From Paracoccus haematequi (GTDB taxonomy: Bacteria; Pseudomonadota; Alphaproteobacteria; Rhodobacterales; Rhodobacteraceae): 64,000 bases of DNA. Of the stretch, positions 48,003 to 55,956 are shown in pieces. Position 1 is the stretch's first letter. Every line of letters starts with the position of its first letter. The stretch is from contig CAMCVS010000003.1 of the NCBI GenBank assembly GCA_945881965.1, positions 124,001 through 188,000 on the forward strand, in the 5' to 3' direction. The notes beneath the pieces are model-generated. The model had not been told where the DNA came from. It made no database searches and was given only the letters and a program-made list of their open reading frames with translations. The position numbers were made by a program, and so were the translations under genes.

Positions 48003-48437
48003 TCAGTGCCCCATGATCATGCCTTCCAGCGCGGTCTTTTCCATCGCCAGCTCGTCCAGCCGCGCCTTGACCACATCGCCGATGGTGACGATACCGACCA
48101 GATCGCCACGTTCTGTCACCGGCATGTGGCGGAACCGCCCGTCGGTCATGCGTTGCAGCACGGCGTCCGCCTCGTCGCCCGGTGCGCAGCAAGACGGGTT
48201 GCGCGTCATCAGGTCGGCGGTGACGAGCGTCAGGCATTCCGCCCCGCGCAGCGCTAAGGCCCGCACGATATCGCGTTCGGACAGGATGCCCACCACGCGC
48301 CGCCCGTCGTCTGACACCACCACACCGCCGATGCGCCGTTCGGCAAGGATATCGGCCACGGCGGCGACCGGGGTATCGGGCCGCACGGTGATGACCGGAT
48401 GATTGCCTTTTGCCCTGAGGATCTGGTGAACAAGCAT
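48003..48437 (-). CDS. CBS-domain pair protein
   Basis: 144 residues made almost only of two CBS motifs (about 7-60 and 75-130): VADILAERRIGGVVVSDDGRRVVGILSERDIVRAL and MTDGRFRHMPVTERGDLVGIVTIGDVVKARL. Stand-alone Bateman modules bind adenosine nucleotides and regulate partners; the partner is not shown here. GGGAGGC before the ATG supports the start. It lies 64 bases downstream of the LysR gene on the same strand. Confidence 0.9.
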   Translation of the reverse strand: MLVHQILRAKGNHPVITVRPDTPVAAVADILAERRIGGVVVSDDGRRVVGILSERDIVRALALRGAECLTLVTADLMTRNPSCCAPGDEADAVLQRMTDGRFRHMPVTERGDLVGIVTIGDVVKARLDELAMEKTALEGMIMGH

Positions 48438-48501
48438 AAGACGCCTCCCTGCGTGATATTTCCTGTCGTTCAGACTGCGCCTTGCGCAACTTTATGTCAA
48501 G

Positions 48502-49407
48502 TTATGTGGCCTCGGGGCCAATCGGGGCTTCCAGGCGGGCCACCTCGGCGCGCAGACCTTCGGTCAGCGCCTCGGCAAAGCGCGACATGCGTTCCAGGCG
48601 GCGGTCATCGGCATGGCGGATCAGATAAAAGCTGCGGGTCAGGCTGATCTGCCCGGCCAGCACCCGGCGCACGAAACGCGCGGAGGGAATCGCGAAATCA
48701 TGCACCATGCCAAGGCCATGCCCCAGCCGTACCCATTGAAACTGCACCGAGGCCGAATTGGACGCCAGCGCGACGCGGTCCACCCCCAGATCGCCCAGAT
48801 AATCCAGTTCCTTGTCAAAGATCATGTCCGGGATATAGCCCACCATGCGGTGCCCCTTCAGGTCGGCAGGCGTCAGGATCGGCGGATGCGCCATCAGGTA
48901 ATTGCGCGCCGCCGCCAGCGTCAGGCGGTAGTCGGTGATCTTTTGCACCAACAGCCGCCCCGCCGTCGGGGGTGACACACCGATGGCCATGTCGGCCTCG
49001 CGTTTTGACAGATTGAACACGCGCGGCAGGGCGACGATCTGGATATCCAGATCGGGATTGGCGTCACAGATCGCGGCGCACACCTGCGGCAGCAGGAAAT
49101 TCGCGCAGCCATCCGGCGCGCCGATGCGGATCTGGCCGGACAGGCCTGCGCCCTGCCCCTGCAATTCCTCGACCGCGCCGGCCATCGCCTGTTCTGCGGC
49201 CTCGGCATGGGCGACAAGGCGCTGACCTGCATCGGTCAGCGCGTAACCCTGCGGGCTTTTGGCGAACAGCGCGGTGTCGATGCCCTGTTCCAGCTTGGCC
49301 ACCCGGCGGCCCACGGTGGCCGGGTCCATTTTTAGCACACGCCCCGCCGCCGACAGGCTTTCGCCGCGCGCGACCGCTAGAAACACCTTCATATCGTCCC
49401 AGTCCAT
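48502..49407 (-). CDS. LysR-family regulator, divergent from mmsA
   Basis: 301 residues with N-terminal helix-turn-helix (DMKVFLAVARGESLSAAGRVLKMDPATVGRRVAKLEQ, 5-41) and an effector-binding domain. It is separated from mmsA by 99 bases, so it likely regulates the valine-degradation genes or itself; no proof. The recognition helix has DPATVGRRVAKLE, typical of the group. Distinct in sequence from the LysR gene at 32880. Confidence 0.88.
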   Translation of the reverse strand: MDWDDMKVFLAVARGESLSAAGRVLKMDPATVGRRVAKLEQGIDTALFAKSPQGYALTDAGQRLVAHAEAAEQAMAGAVEELQGQGAGLSGQIRIGAPDGCANFLLPQVCAAICDANPDLDIQIVALPRVFNLSKREADMAIGVSPPTAGRLLVQKITDYRLTLAAARNYLMAHPPILTPADLKGHRMVGYIPDMIFDKELDYLGDLGVDRVALASNSASVQFQWVRLGHGLGMVHDFAIPSARFVRRVLAGQISLTRSFYLIRHADDRRLERMSRFAEALTEGLRAEVARLEAPIGPEAT

Positions 49408-49506
49408 CCTTTACCCCTGCATCCGCGCAAAGCCCTTTTGGCAACTTGCCGCTTTATGTGGCAGGGATGCAAGGATATGCTGCGCGCAATCATGGGAGGA
49501 TTGCAG

Positions 49507-51006
49507 ATGAAACAGATCGGTCACTGGATCAACGGCGCGTTGGTTGCGGGCAACTCGGGGCGCACGGCGGACGTGTTCAACCCCGCGACGGGCGAGGTGC
49601 AGGCCAAGGTCGCGCTGGCCAGCAAGGCCGAACTGGACGCCGCCGTGGCCGATGCCGCCGAGGCGCAGATCAAATGGGGAGCCACCAATCCGCAGCGTCG
49701 CGCGCGCGTGATGATGGAACTGGTCCGCCTGATCAACCGCGACATGGACAAGCTGGCCGAGGCGCTGTCATCCGAGCATGGCAAGACATTCCCCGACGCC
49801 AAGGGCGACATCCAGCGCGGGCTGGAGGTGATCGAGTTCTGCATCGGTGCCCCCCATCTGTTGAAAGGTGAATTCACCGACAGCGCCGGCCCCGGCATCG
49901 ACATGTATTCGCTGCGCCAGCCCGTTGGCGTCGCCGCAGGCATCACGCCCTTCAACTTTCCGGCGATGATCCCGTTGTGGAAAATGGGCCCCGCGCTGGC
50001 CGCAGGCAACGCGTTCATCCTGAAGCCGTCCGAGCGTGACCCCTCGGTGCCCCTGATGCTGGCCGCGCTGTGCAAAGAGGCCGGTCTGCCTGATGGTGTT
50101 TTGCAGGTGATCAACGGCGACAAGGAAGCGGTGGACGCGATTCTGGACAACGACACCATTCAGGCCATCGGCTTTGTCGGCTCGACTCCGATCGCGCAAT
50201 ACATCTATGGCCGTGGCTGTGCGAACGGCAAGCGCGTGCAGTGTTTCGGCGGTGCCAAGAACCACATGATCATCATGCCCGATGCCGACATGGATCTGGC
50301 CGCCGATGCGCTGGTCGGCGCGGGTTACGGTGCTGCGGGTGAACGCTGCATGGCGATCTCGGTCGCGGTCCCGGTGGGTGACAAGACGGCGGATGCGCTC
50401 ATCGAACGCCTGATCCCGCGCATCGAAAAGCTGAAGGTGGGTCCGTGGACCGCAGGCAATGACGTGGATTACGGCCCCGTCGTGACGGCGGCGGCCAAGG
50501 CCAACATCCTGCGGCTGGTGCAGACCGGCGTGGATCAGGGCGCGAAACTGGTGGTCGATGGCCGCGATTTCAGCCTGCAAGGCTATGAGGACGGGTTCTT
50601 TGTTGGCCCGCATCTGTTCGACAACGTGACGCCCGACATGGACATCTACAAGCACGAGATTTTCGGGCCCGTCCTGTCAACTGTCCGCACCCAGAGCTAT
50701 GAAGAAGCGCTCAAGCTGGCGATGGACCATGAATATGGCAATGGCACCGCGATCTTTACCCGCGACGGCGACACCGCGCGCGATTTTGCCAACCGCATCA
50801 ATGTCGGCATGATCGGCATCAACGTGCCGATCCCGGTGCCGCTGGCCTATCACACCTTTGGCGGTTGGAAGAAATCGGTGTTCGGCGACCTGAACCAGCA
50901 CGGCCCGGACGCATTCCGCTTCTACACCCGGACCAAGACCGTGACGGCGCGCTGGCCGTCAGGGATCAAGGAAGGGTCGGCCTTCAACTTCAAGGCAATG
51001 GACTGA
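49507..51006 (+). CDS. mmsA: CoA-acylating methylmalonate-semialdehyde dehydrogenase
   Basis: Oxidises methylmalonate semialdehyde to propionyl-CoA in the last step of valine degradation, also malonate semialdehyde to acetyl-CoA. 499 residues with catalytic C281 in GYGAAGERCMAIS and the family N-terminus MKQIGHWINGALV. The tail TRTKTVTARWPSGIKEGSAFNFKAMD fits. GGGAGGA precedes the ATG. The rest of the pathway follows after the oppositely oriented alternative oxidase gene. Confidence 0.95.
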   Translation: MKQIGHWINGALVAGNSGRTADVFNPATGEVQAKVALASKAELDAAVADAAEAQIKWGATNPQRRARVMMELVRLINRDMDKLAEALSSEHGKTFPDAKGDIQRGLEVIEFCIGAPHLLKGEFTDSAGPGIDMYSLRQPVGVAAGITPFNFPAMIPLWKMGPALAAGNAFILKPSERDPSVPLMLAALCKEAGLPDGVLQVINGDKEAVDAILDNDTIQAIGFVGSTPIAQYIYGRGCANGKRVQCFGGAKNHMIIMPDADMDLAADALVGAGYGAAGERCMAISVAVPVGDKTADALIERLIPRIEKLKVGPWTAGNDVDYGPVVTAAAKANILRLVQTGVDQGAKLVVDGRDFSLQGYEDGFFVGPHLFDNVTPDMDIYKHEIFGPVLSTVRTQSYEEALKLAMDHEYGNGTAIFTRDGDTARDFANRINVGMIGINVPIPVPLAYHTFGGWKKSVFGDLNQHGPDAFRFYTRTKTVTARWPSGIKEGSAFNFKAMD

Positions 51007-51008
51007 GC

Positions 51009-51650
51009 CTAGCCGTGAACCCCGTCGCGGATCGCATCAGCGAAACCATGGTTCTTGTCGCGGTGCCCGGCCTCGTCCGCGCGCACCGCGATGATCAGGT
51101 CACGCAAAGTGGCGCCTTCGCCCAGTTTCCAATAGTCCACTGCCATGCGCGGCACGGGCGTGTTGGGAATGGCGCCGCTCTCGACCTGCGCAAGGTAGCT
51201 GGTGTAGCTGATCACCGCCTCTTCCTCAAGGTAGCCCACGACACGGTGCGCGGTCTTGGGGAAGAACAAGTAGATCAGGAAATACAGGTTGAAAAACACC
51301 CCCTGCGCCATCAGGATCAGGAACCGTTCGAACGCCGACGGCTTGGCGATCTCGATGAAGGCCATCAGGTGCATGCGTTCATTCTCGGCCTCGTCCAACA
51401 ATTCGCGGATCCAGCCCGCGTCATCGCGGAAACGGCGCAGCGCCTTGAGGTGCTGCAACACGCCGCCGACCATCCCCGGCACGGCAGCGACGGTTTCCAG
51501 CACCACGGCGCGGTGGCCATAGCGGCGGGCAAAGAACGCGTCCGCAAACAGGCGCATCGTTTTCACGACGCGCAGCGCGATCCGGTCGGCCAGATCGGCG
51601 GGCGGGCGATGGGTGATGATGTCGGCGGGGTGACCGGTCTGGTCAAACAT
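51009..51650 (-). CDS. aox: Alternative oxidase (ubiquinol oxidase, AOX)
   Basis: 213-residue di-iron ubiquinol oxidase at the inner face of the membrane that passes electrons to oxygen without pumping protons. Ligand residues are all visible: E52 in [11 protein letters not shown]91 and H94 in [10 protein letters not shown] in [10 protein letters not shown] (about 141-144), and E193/H196 in [12 protein letters not shown]. Helices are the hydrophobic stretches near 105-130. It is convergent with mmsA (two bases apart) and divergent from the acyl-CoA dehydrogenase. CAGGAG precedes the start. Bacterial AOX is patchy; the position inside a valine cluster is unusual. Confidence 0.93.
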   Translation of the reverse strand: MFDQTGHPADIITHRPPADLADRIALRVVKTMRLFADAFFARRYGHRAVVLETVAAVPGMVGGVLQHLKALRRFRDDAGWIRELLDEAENERMHLMAFIEIAKPSAFERFLILMAQGVFFNLYFLIYLFFPKTAHRVVGYLEEEAVISYTSYLAQVESGAIPNTPVPRMAVDYWKLGEGATLRDLIIAVRADEAGHRDKNHGFADAIRDGVHG

Positions 51651-51658
51651 GACTTTCT

Positions 51659-51678
51659 CCTGCGTGTTACCTCGCAGG
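51659..51678 (-). promoter_or_regulatory. Inverted repeat over the aox ribosome binding site
   Basis: CCTGCG / CGCAGG arms with eight bases between; the arm next to the gene contains part of the AGGAG binding site of aox. It could fold in the mRNA and restrict translation, or be a dyad operator. Only the sequence symmetry is seen. Confidence 0.4.
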
Positions 51679-51824
51679 ACGTGGGGTGACCAACCTGCCG
51701 CGACAAGACACTGCGTCAACCCGTCCTAACCTGCATCAACACCGCGTTTCGGGCTTTGACAGCGGCGACGATGCAACCACATGCTGACGGGGCAACCCGG
51801 ACAGCCAGACAACAGGGGTCAGAC

Positions 51825-52967
51825 ATGGATTTCGCACTGAGCGAGGAACAACAGGCCATTTTCGACATGGCCCATGCCTTTGGGCAGGAGCATATCGCGC
51901 CCCATGCCCGCGCCTGGGAAAAGGCGGGCACCATCCCCAAGGATCTGTGGCCCAAGGTCGCGGCCCTGGGGCTGGGCGGCATCTATGTGTCGGATGATCA
52001 CGGCGGATCGGGCCTGTCACGGCTGGACGCAACTTTGGTGTTCGAGGCGCTGGCGATGGCCTGCCCCGCCGTGGGGTCGTTCCTGTCGATCCACAACATG
52101 TGCGGCGGGATGATCGACAAATTCGCGAGCGCAGAGGCCAAGGCGCATTGGCTGCCGCAGCTTTGCGCGATGGACAAGGTGTTTTCCTATTGCCTGACCG
52201 AGCCGGGATCAGGGTCGGATGCCGCAGCACTGCGCACCCGCGCGGACCGCACCAACGACGGCTATGTCATGAACGGCACCAAGGCGTTCATTTCGGGCGG
52301 AGGGTATAGCGATGTCTATATCGTCATGGCCCGCACCGGGGGCGACGGGCCCAAGGGCGTGTCGGCCCTCATCGTCGAAGACGGCACACCGGGGCTCTCG
52401 TTCGGGGGTCTGGAGGACAAGATGGGCTGGCGCGCACAACCCACCGCGCAGGTGCAATTCGACGATTGCGCCGTGCCCGCCGATAACTTGTTGGGTGAGG
52501 AAGGCCGCGGGTTCGCCTATGCCATGGCGGGGTTGGATGGCGGGCGGCTGAACATCGCGGCCAGCGCCCTGGGTGGCGCGCAGGCGGCGCTGGACGCGAC
52601 GCTCGCCTATATGGGCGAGCGCAAGGCGTTCGGCCAGACCATTGACCAGTTTCAGGGCCTGCAATTCCGCATCGCCGAATGTGAGGTGAAACTGCAATCC
52701 GCCCGCACCTTCCTGCGCCAAGCCGCGTGGAAACTGGACATGGGCGCGCAGGACGCCACAAAATTCTGCGCGATGGCCAAGATGTATGTGACGGATGCCG
52801 CGTTCGAGGTCGCCAACCAGTGCCTGCAACTGCATGGCGGTTACGGCTATCTGGCGGATTACGGCGTGGAAAAGATCGTGCGCGATCTGCGGGTGCATCA
52901 GATCCTTGAAGGCACGAACGAGATCATGCGCGTGATCATCGCGCGGCAGATGCTGGCGGCACGATGA
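51825..52967 (+). CDS. Isobutyryl-CoA dehydrogenase (acyl-CoA dehydrogenase family)
   Basis: 380 residues, flavoprotein. N-terminal MDFALSEEQQAIFDMAHAFGQEHIAPHARAWEK, FAD-binding FSYCLTEPGSGSDAAAL near 127, and the catalytic-base region LEGTNEIMRVII near the C-terminus (Glu is the active base). Substrate is inferred from the operon: the next genes are the hydrolase and dehydrogenase of valine degradation. The N-terminal extension upstream of ATG 51825 is not family-like. Overlaps the next gene by four bases. Confidence 0.88.
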   Translation: MDFALSEEQQAIFDMAHAFGQEHIAPHARAWEKAGTIPKDLWPKVAALGLGGIYVSDDHGGSGLSRLDATLVFEALAMACPAVGSFLSIHNMCGGMIDKFASAEAKAHWLPQLCAMDKVFSYCLTEPGSGSDAAALRTRADRTNDGYVMNGTKAFISGGGYSDVYIVMARTGGDGPKGVSALIVEDGTPGLSFGGLEDKMGWRAQPTAQVQFDDCAVPADNLLGEEGRGFAYAMAGLDGGRLNIAASALGGAQAALDATLAYMGERKAFGQTIDQFQGLQFRIAECEVKLQSARTFLRQAAWKLDMGAQDATKFCAMAKMYVTDAAFEVANQCLQLHGGYGYLADYGVEKIVRDLRVHQILEGTNEIMRVIIARQMLAAR

Positions 52968-53992
52968 GCGATATCCTGATCCGGATAGAGGGCCGCGCGG
53001 GGCGGGTGACGCTAAACCGCCCCGCCGCGCTGAACGCGCTGACGGCGGAGATGGCAAGCGCGTTGCAAACGTCCCTTGACGCATGGCGCGATGACGACGC
53101 GGTGGCGCTGGTGGTGATCGACGCCGCAGGCGACCGGGCGTTTTGCGCGGGTGGCGATATTGCCGATCTCTATGCCACGGGGCGCGCGGGGGACTATGGC
53201 TTTGGCCAGCGGTTCTGGGCCGATGAATACCGGCTGAACGCCACTATTGCGGAATATCCGAAACCCGTGGTCAGTTTCATGCAGGGCTTCACCATGGGCG
53301 GCGGCGTCGGCGTGGGGTGTCACGCCTGCTGCCGCGTGGTGGGCACCACCAGCCAGATCGCCATGCCGGAATGTGGTATCGGGCTGGTGCCCGATGTGGG
53401 CGGCTCGCTTTTGCTGGCGCGCGCGCCGGGGCGGATGGGCGACTATCTGGGCCTGACGGCGGCGCGCATGGGGCCGGGCGACGCGATCCGCGCCGGATTT
53501 GCCGACATGTTCATCCCCGAAGCGGATTGGCCCGCTGTCATCGCCGCGCTCTGTGCAACAGGCGAGGTGGACCTGCCCTCGCATCCCACGCCTGACGCGC
53601 CGCTGTTCCGGCACGCGGCGGATATCGACGCGCTGTTCGCCGCGCCCGACCTGCCCGCGCTGGTGGCAGGGTTGCAGGCGGCGGGAACTGAATTTGCGGC
53701 TGCGACACTGAAAGCCGTGTTGCGCAACGCGCCCCTGTCGATGGCGGTCACGCTGGCGTTGCTGCCCAAGCTGCGCGGCGGGGCGACGATCCGCGACGCG
53801 TTACGGCTGGAATACCGCTATACCGCGCGGGCGATGGAACATGGCGATTTTCTGGAAGGCATCCGCGCCGCGATCATCGACAAGGACCGAAAGCCCCGCT
53901 GGCGCCATACTGCGAAGGATGATCTGACCGCAGCGGTGGCCACAATGCTGGCCCCCCTGCCCCAAGAATGGACGATGGAGGATACATTATGA
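52964..53992 (+). CDS. 3-hydroxyisobutyryl-CoA hydrolase (crotonase family)
   Basis: 342 residues; the long C-terminus distinguishes it from hydratases. DRAFCAGGDIADLYATGRAGD near 58 is the oxyanion loop typical of the hydrolase, GFTMGGGVGVGCHACCRVVG is the second, and PECGIGLVPDVGGSLLLAR contains the catalytic acidic residues. Releases free 3-hydroxyisobutyrate from the CoA ester in the valine pathway. Start overlaps the upstream stop; its stop overlaps the mmsB start. Confidence 0.9.
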   Translation: MSDILIRIEGRAGRVTLNRPAALNALTAEMASALQTSLDAWRDDDAVALVVIDAAGDRAFCAGGDIADLYATGRAGDYGFGQRFWADEYRLNATIAEYPKPVVSFMQGFTMGGGVGVGCHACCRVVGTTSQIAMPECGIGLVPDVGGSLLLARAPGRMGDYLGLTAARMGPGDAIRAGFADMFIPEADWPAVIAALCATGEVDLPSHPTPDAPLFRHAADIDALFAAPDLPALVAGLQAAGTEFAAATLKAVLRNAPLSMAVTLALLPKLRGGATIRDALRLEYRYTARAMEHGDFLEGIRAAIIDKDRKPRWRHTAKDDLTAAVATMLAPLPQEWTMEDTL

Positions 53993-54861
53993 AGATCGGC
54001 TTTATCGGGCTGGGCAATATGGGTGCGCCGATGGCGGCAAACCTGCTGGCGGCGGGGCATCAGGTGACGGGGTTCGACGTGGCGGGCGTGACCGTGGCGG
54101 GTGCGGCTGTCGCGGCCTGCGCAGCGGATGCGGTGCGCGGTGCGGATGTCGTCATCACCATGCTGCCCAATGGCGCGATCCTGCGCAGCGTCGCCGCCGA
54201 GGTGATCCCGGCGATGGACAAGGGCGCGGTGCTGACGGATTGTTCCACGGTCGATGTCGAAAGTGCCCGCGCCGTGGCCGAGATGGCCGCTCAAGCAGGC
54301 TGTGCCGCGCTGGATGCCCCGGTGTCGGGCGGGGTCGGCGGGGCGACTGCGGGCACCCTGACCTTCATGGTGGGCGGGTCGGACGCGGCCTTTGCCACCG
54401 TCATGCCGCTGTTCACGGTGATGGGGCAGAAGGCGGTGCATTGCGGCGCTGCGGGCGCGGGACAGGCGGCCAAGATCTGCAACAACATGATCCTGGGCGT
54501 CACCATGATCGCCACCTGCGAGGCGTTCGCGCTGGCGGATAAATTGGGGCTGGACCGACAGAAGATGTTCGACGTGGTGTCGACCTCGTCCGGCTATAGC
54601 TGGACGATGAACGCCTATTGCCCCGCGCCGGGTGTGGGGCCGAAATCGCCGGCAGATAACGGCTACAAGCCCGGTTTTGCCGCCGAATTGATGCTGAAGG
54701 ATTTGGGCCTGTCGCAGCAGGCCGCGGCGGCGGTGGATGCCGACACGCCGATGGGGGCGGCGGCCCTGGCACTGTATCGCCAGTTCGTCGAGGACGAAGG
54801 CGGGCGCGGCCTGGATTTTTCCGCCATGCTGCCCCGGTTTGAAAAACGCGGGCGCGGATGA
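53989..54861 (+). CDS. mmsB: 3-hydroxyisobutyrate dehydrogenase
   Basis: 290 residues, NAD-dependent beta-hydroxyacid dehydrogenase. Rossmann MKIGFIGLGNMGAPMAANL (GxGxxG), the substrate loop DAPVSGGVGGATAGTLTFMVGG (about 113-134), and catalytic Lys near GQAAKICNNMI (about 160). Oxidises 3-hydroxyisobutyrate to methylmalonate semialdehyde, the substrate of MmsA. Overlaps neighbours on both sides by four bases. Confidence 0.95.
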   Translation: MKIGFIGLGNMGAPMAANLLAAGHQVTGFDVAGVTVAGAAVAACAADAVRGADVVITMLPNGAILRSVAAEVIPAMDKGAVLTDCSTVDVESARAVAEMAAQAGCAALDAPVSGGVGGATAGTLTFMVGGSDAAFATVMPLFTVMGQKAVHCGAAGAGQAAKICNNMILGVTMIATCEAFALADKLGLDRQKMFDVVSTSSGYSWTMNAYCPAPGVGPKSPADNGYKPGFAAELMLKDLGLSQQAAAAVDADTPMGAAALALYRQFVEDEGGRGLDFSAMLPRFEKRGRG

Positions 54862-55520
54862 GCTGGGTCGCCACATCGGCGCTGGCGGGGCTTGGCGCGG
54901 GCGACCGCGCGCGGCTGGATACGCTTGTGCCGATGACCCTGCCGCCCGATACGGTGATCTTTCGTCCCGGCGATGCCGCGCAGGGCTATGCGGTGGTGCT
55001 GGCGGGGGGCGTGGACGTATGGCTGACCGGGGCCAGCGGGCGGGAACTGCTGTTGTATTCCGTGGTGCCGGGGCAATCCTGCGTGCAGACCACGCTGGGG
55101 TTACTGTCCGAGGCGGCCTATACCGCCGAGGCGCGCAGCACCGTGGAAAGCCGGCTGGTGGTGATCCCGCGCGGAATGTTTCTGGACCTGCTGGATGGGT
55201 CGGCGCCGTTCCGCGCGCTGGTGTTTGGCGCGTTTGCCGACCGGATGGGCACCATGCTGCGGCTGGTCGAGAACGTGGCCTTTACCCGCGCGGAATGTCG
55301 GCTGGCGGCGCGGGTGCTGGCCTTGTCAGGAGACGGTCCGGTGATGGCCACCCAAGGCGAATTGGCGGCACAGGTCGGCACGGCACGTGAGGTGGTCAGC
55401 CGCCGTCTGGACGCCTGGGCGCGCAAGGGCTGGGTCCGGACGCAGCGCGGGCAGATCGACGTGATCGACCGCGCCGCGCTGGACGAGTTGGCGCGCGCAG
55501 ATACCGCAGGCGCGGCGTGA
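54858..55520 (+). CDS. Crp/Fnr-family transcriptional regulator
   Basis: 220 residues: N-terminal cyclic-nucleotide-binding-like beta roll, dimer helix, and C-terminal helix-turn-helix (ATQGELAAQVGTAREVVSRRLDAW, 164-187). The Fnr iron-sulfur cysteine cluster is absent; only C75 and C147 are present, so oxygen sensing by a 4Fe-4S cluster is excluded. Coupled to mmsB by a four-base overlap, yet unrelated to valine; the DUF2892 gene follows at 68 bases. Effector unknown. Confidence 0.88.
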   Translation: MSWVATSALAGLGAGDRARLDTLVPMTLPPDTVIFRPGDAAQGYAVVLAGGVDVWLTGASGRELLLYSVVPGQSCVQTTLGLLSEAAYTAEARSTVESRLVVIPRGMFLDLLDGSAPFRALVFGAFADRMGTMLRLVENVAFTRAECRLAARVLALSGDGPVMATQGELAAQVGTAREVVSRRLDAWARKGWVRTQRGQIDVIDRAALDELARADTAGAA

Positions 55521-55588
55521 CAGTGTCACAGACTTGTGGCGCGACTCGGCGTAAGGTTCCGGTAATGACCAACCCAAAGGAGAATGTC

Positions 55589-55789
55589 ATGACCAAGAAT
55601 GTGGGCACTATCGACCGCGTCCTGCGCATCGCCCTCGGCCTCGCGCTGATCGCCGGGTTTTTCCTGAACGGCGGCGGCACCTATAGCTGGCTGTATCTGC
55701 TGGGCGTGATCCCGCTGGCAACCGGCGTGTTTTCGACCTGCGCGCTGTATTCGCTGATCGGTGTGAACACCTGCGCGATGAAGAAGTAA
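55589..55789 (+). CDS. DUF2892 (YgaP-type) small membrane protein
   Basis: 66 residues with two hydrophobic helices (RVLRIALGLALIAGFFL and LYLLGVIPLATGVFSTC) and the conserved C-terminal CALYSLIGVNTC with two cysteines. DUF2892 is fused to a rhodanese in E. coli YgaP; here a separate rhodanese gene lies 3.2 kb downstream on the same strand. AAAGGAG before ATG 55589 is clear. It ends 10 bases before a GC-rich intergenic repeat. Confidence 0.9.
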   Translation: MTKNVGTIDRVLRIALGLALIAGFFLNGGGTYSWLYLLGVIPLATGVFSTCALYSLIGVNTCAMKK

Positions 55790-55799
55790 GCGCAAGGCA

Positions 55800-55846
55800 G
55801 GGGGGCCAGCCCCCCAGCCCCCCCGGAGTATTTCGGGCAAAATGAA
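55800..55846. repeat. GC-rich intergenic repeat, copy 2
   Basis: Begins GGGGGG, with the pairing C tract after a short spacer, and ends in GGAGTATTTCGGGCAAAATGAA-type sequence identical to that in the 43966 copy. It lies just past the DUF2892 stop. Confidence 0.8.
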
Positions 55847-55853
55847 AGCAATG

Positions 55854-55876
55854 GGCCGGGTGCATTCCCGGCCTTT
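55854..55876 (+). terminator. Terminator after the DUF2892 gene
   Basis: GGCCGGG / CCCGGCC stem with a six-base loop followed by TTT. A modest intrinsic terminator for the plus-strand operon, just downstream of the repeat copy. Confidence 0.65.
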
Positions 55877-55883
55877 CGCTATT

Positions 55884-55956
55884 CGGCTGCCGTCCGGCGG
55901 CGCTGTTATTCTGCCGCCGTCCGGCGGCGCTGTTATTCTGCCGCCGTCCGGCGGCG
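55884..55956. repeat. 27-base tandem repeat at the uvrA 3' end
   Basis: A 27-base unit (two full copies at 55884 and 55911, a partial third at 55938) overlaps the uvrA stop codon. Each unit contains the self-pairing core GCCGCCGTCCGGCGGC. The unit length is a multiple of three and the copies beyond the stop are duplicates of the last uvrA codons including the stop. Confidence 0.75.
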
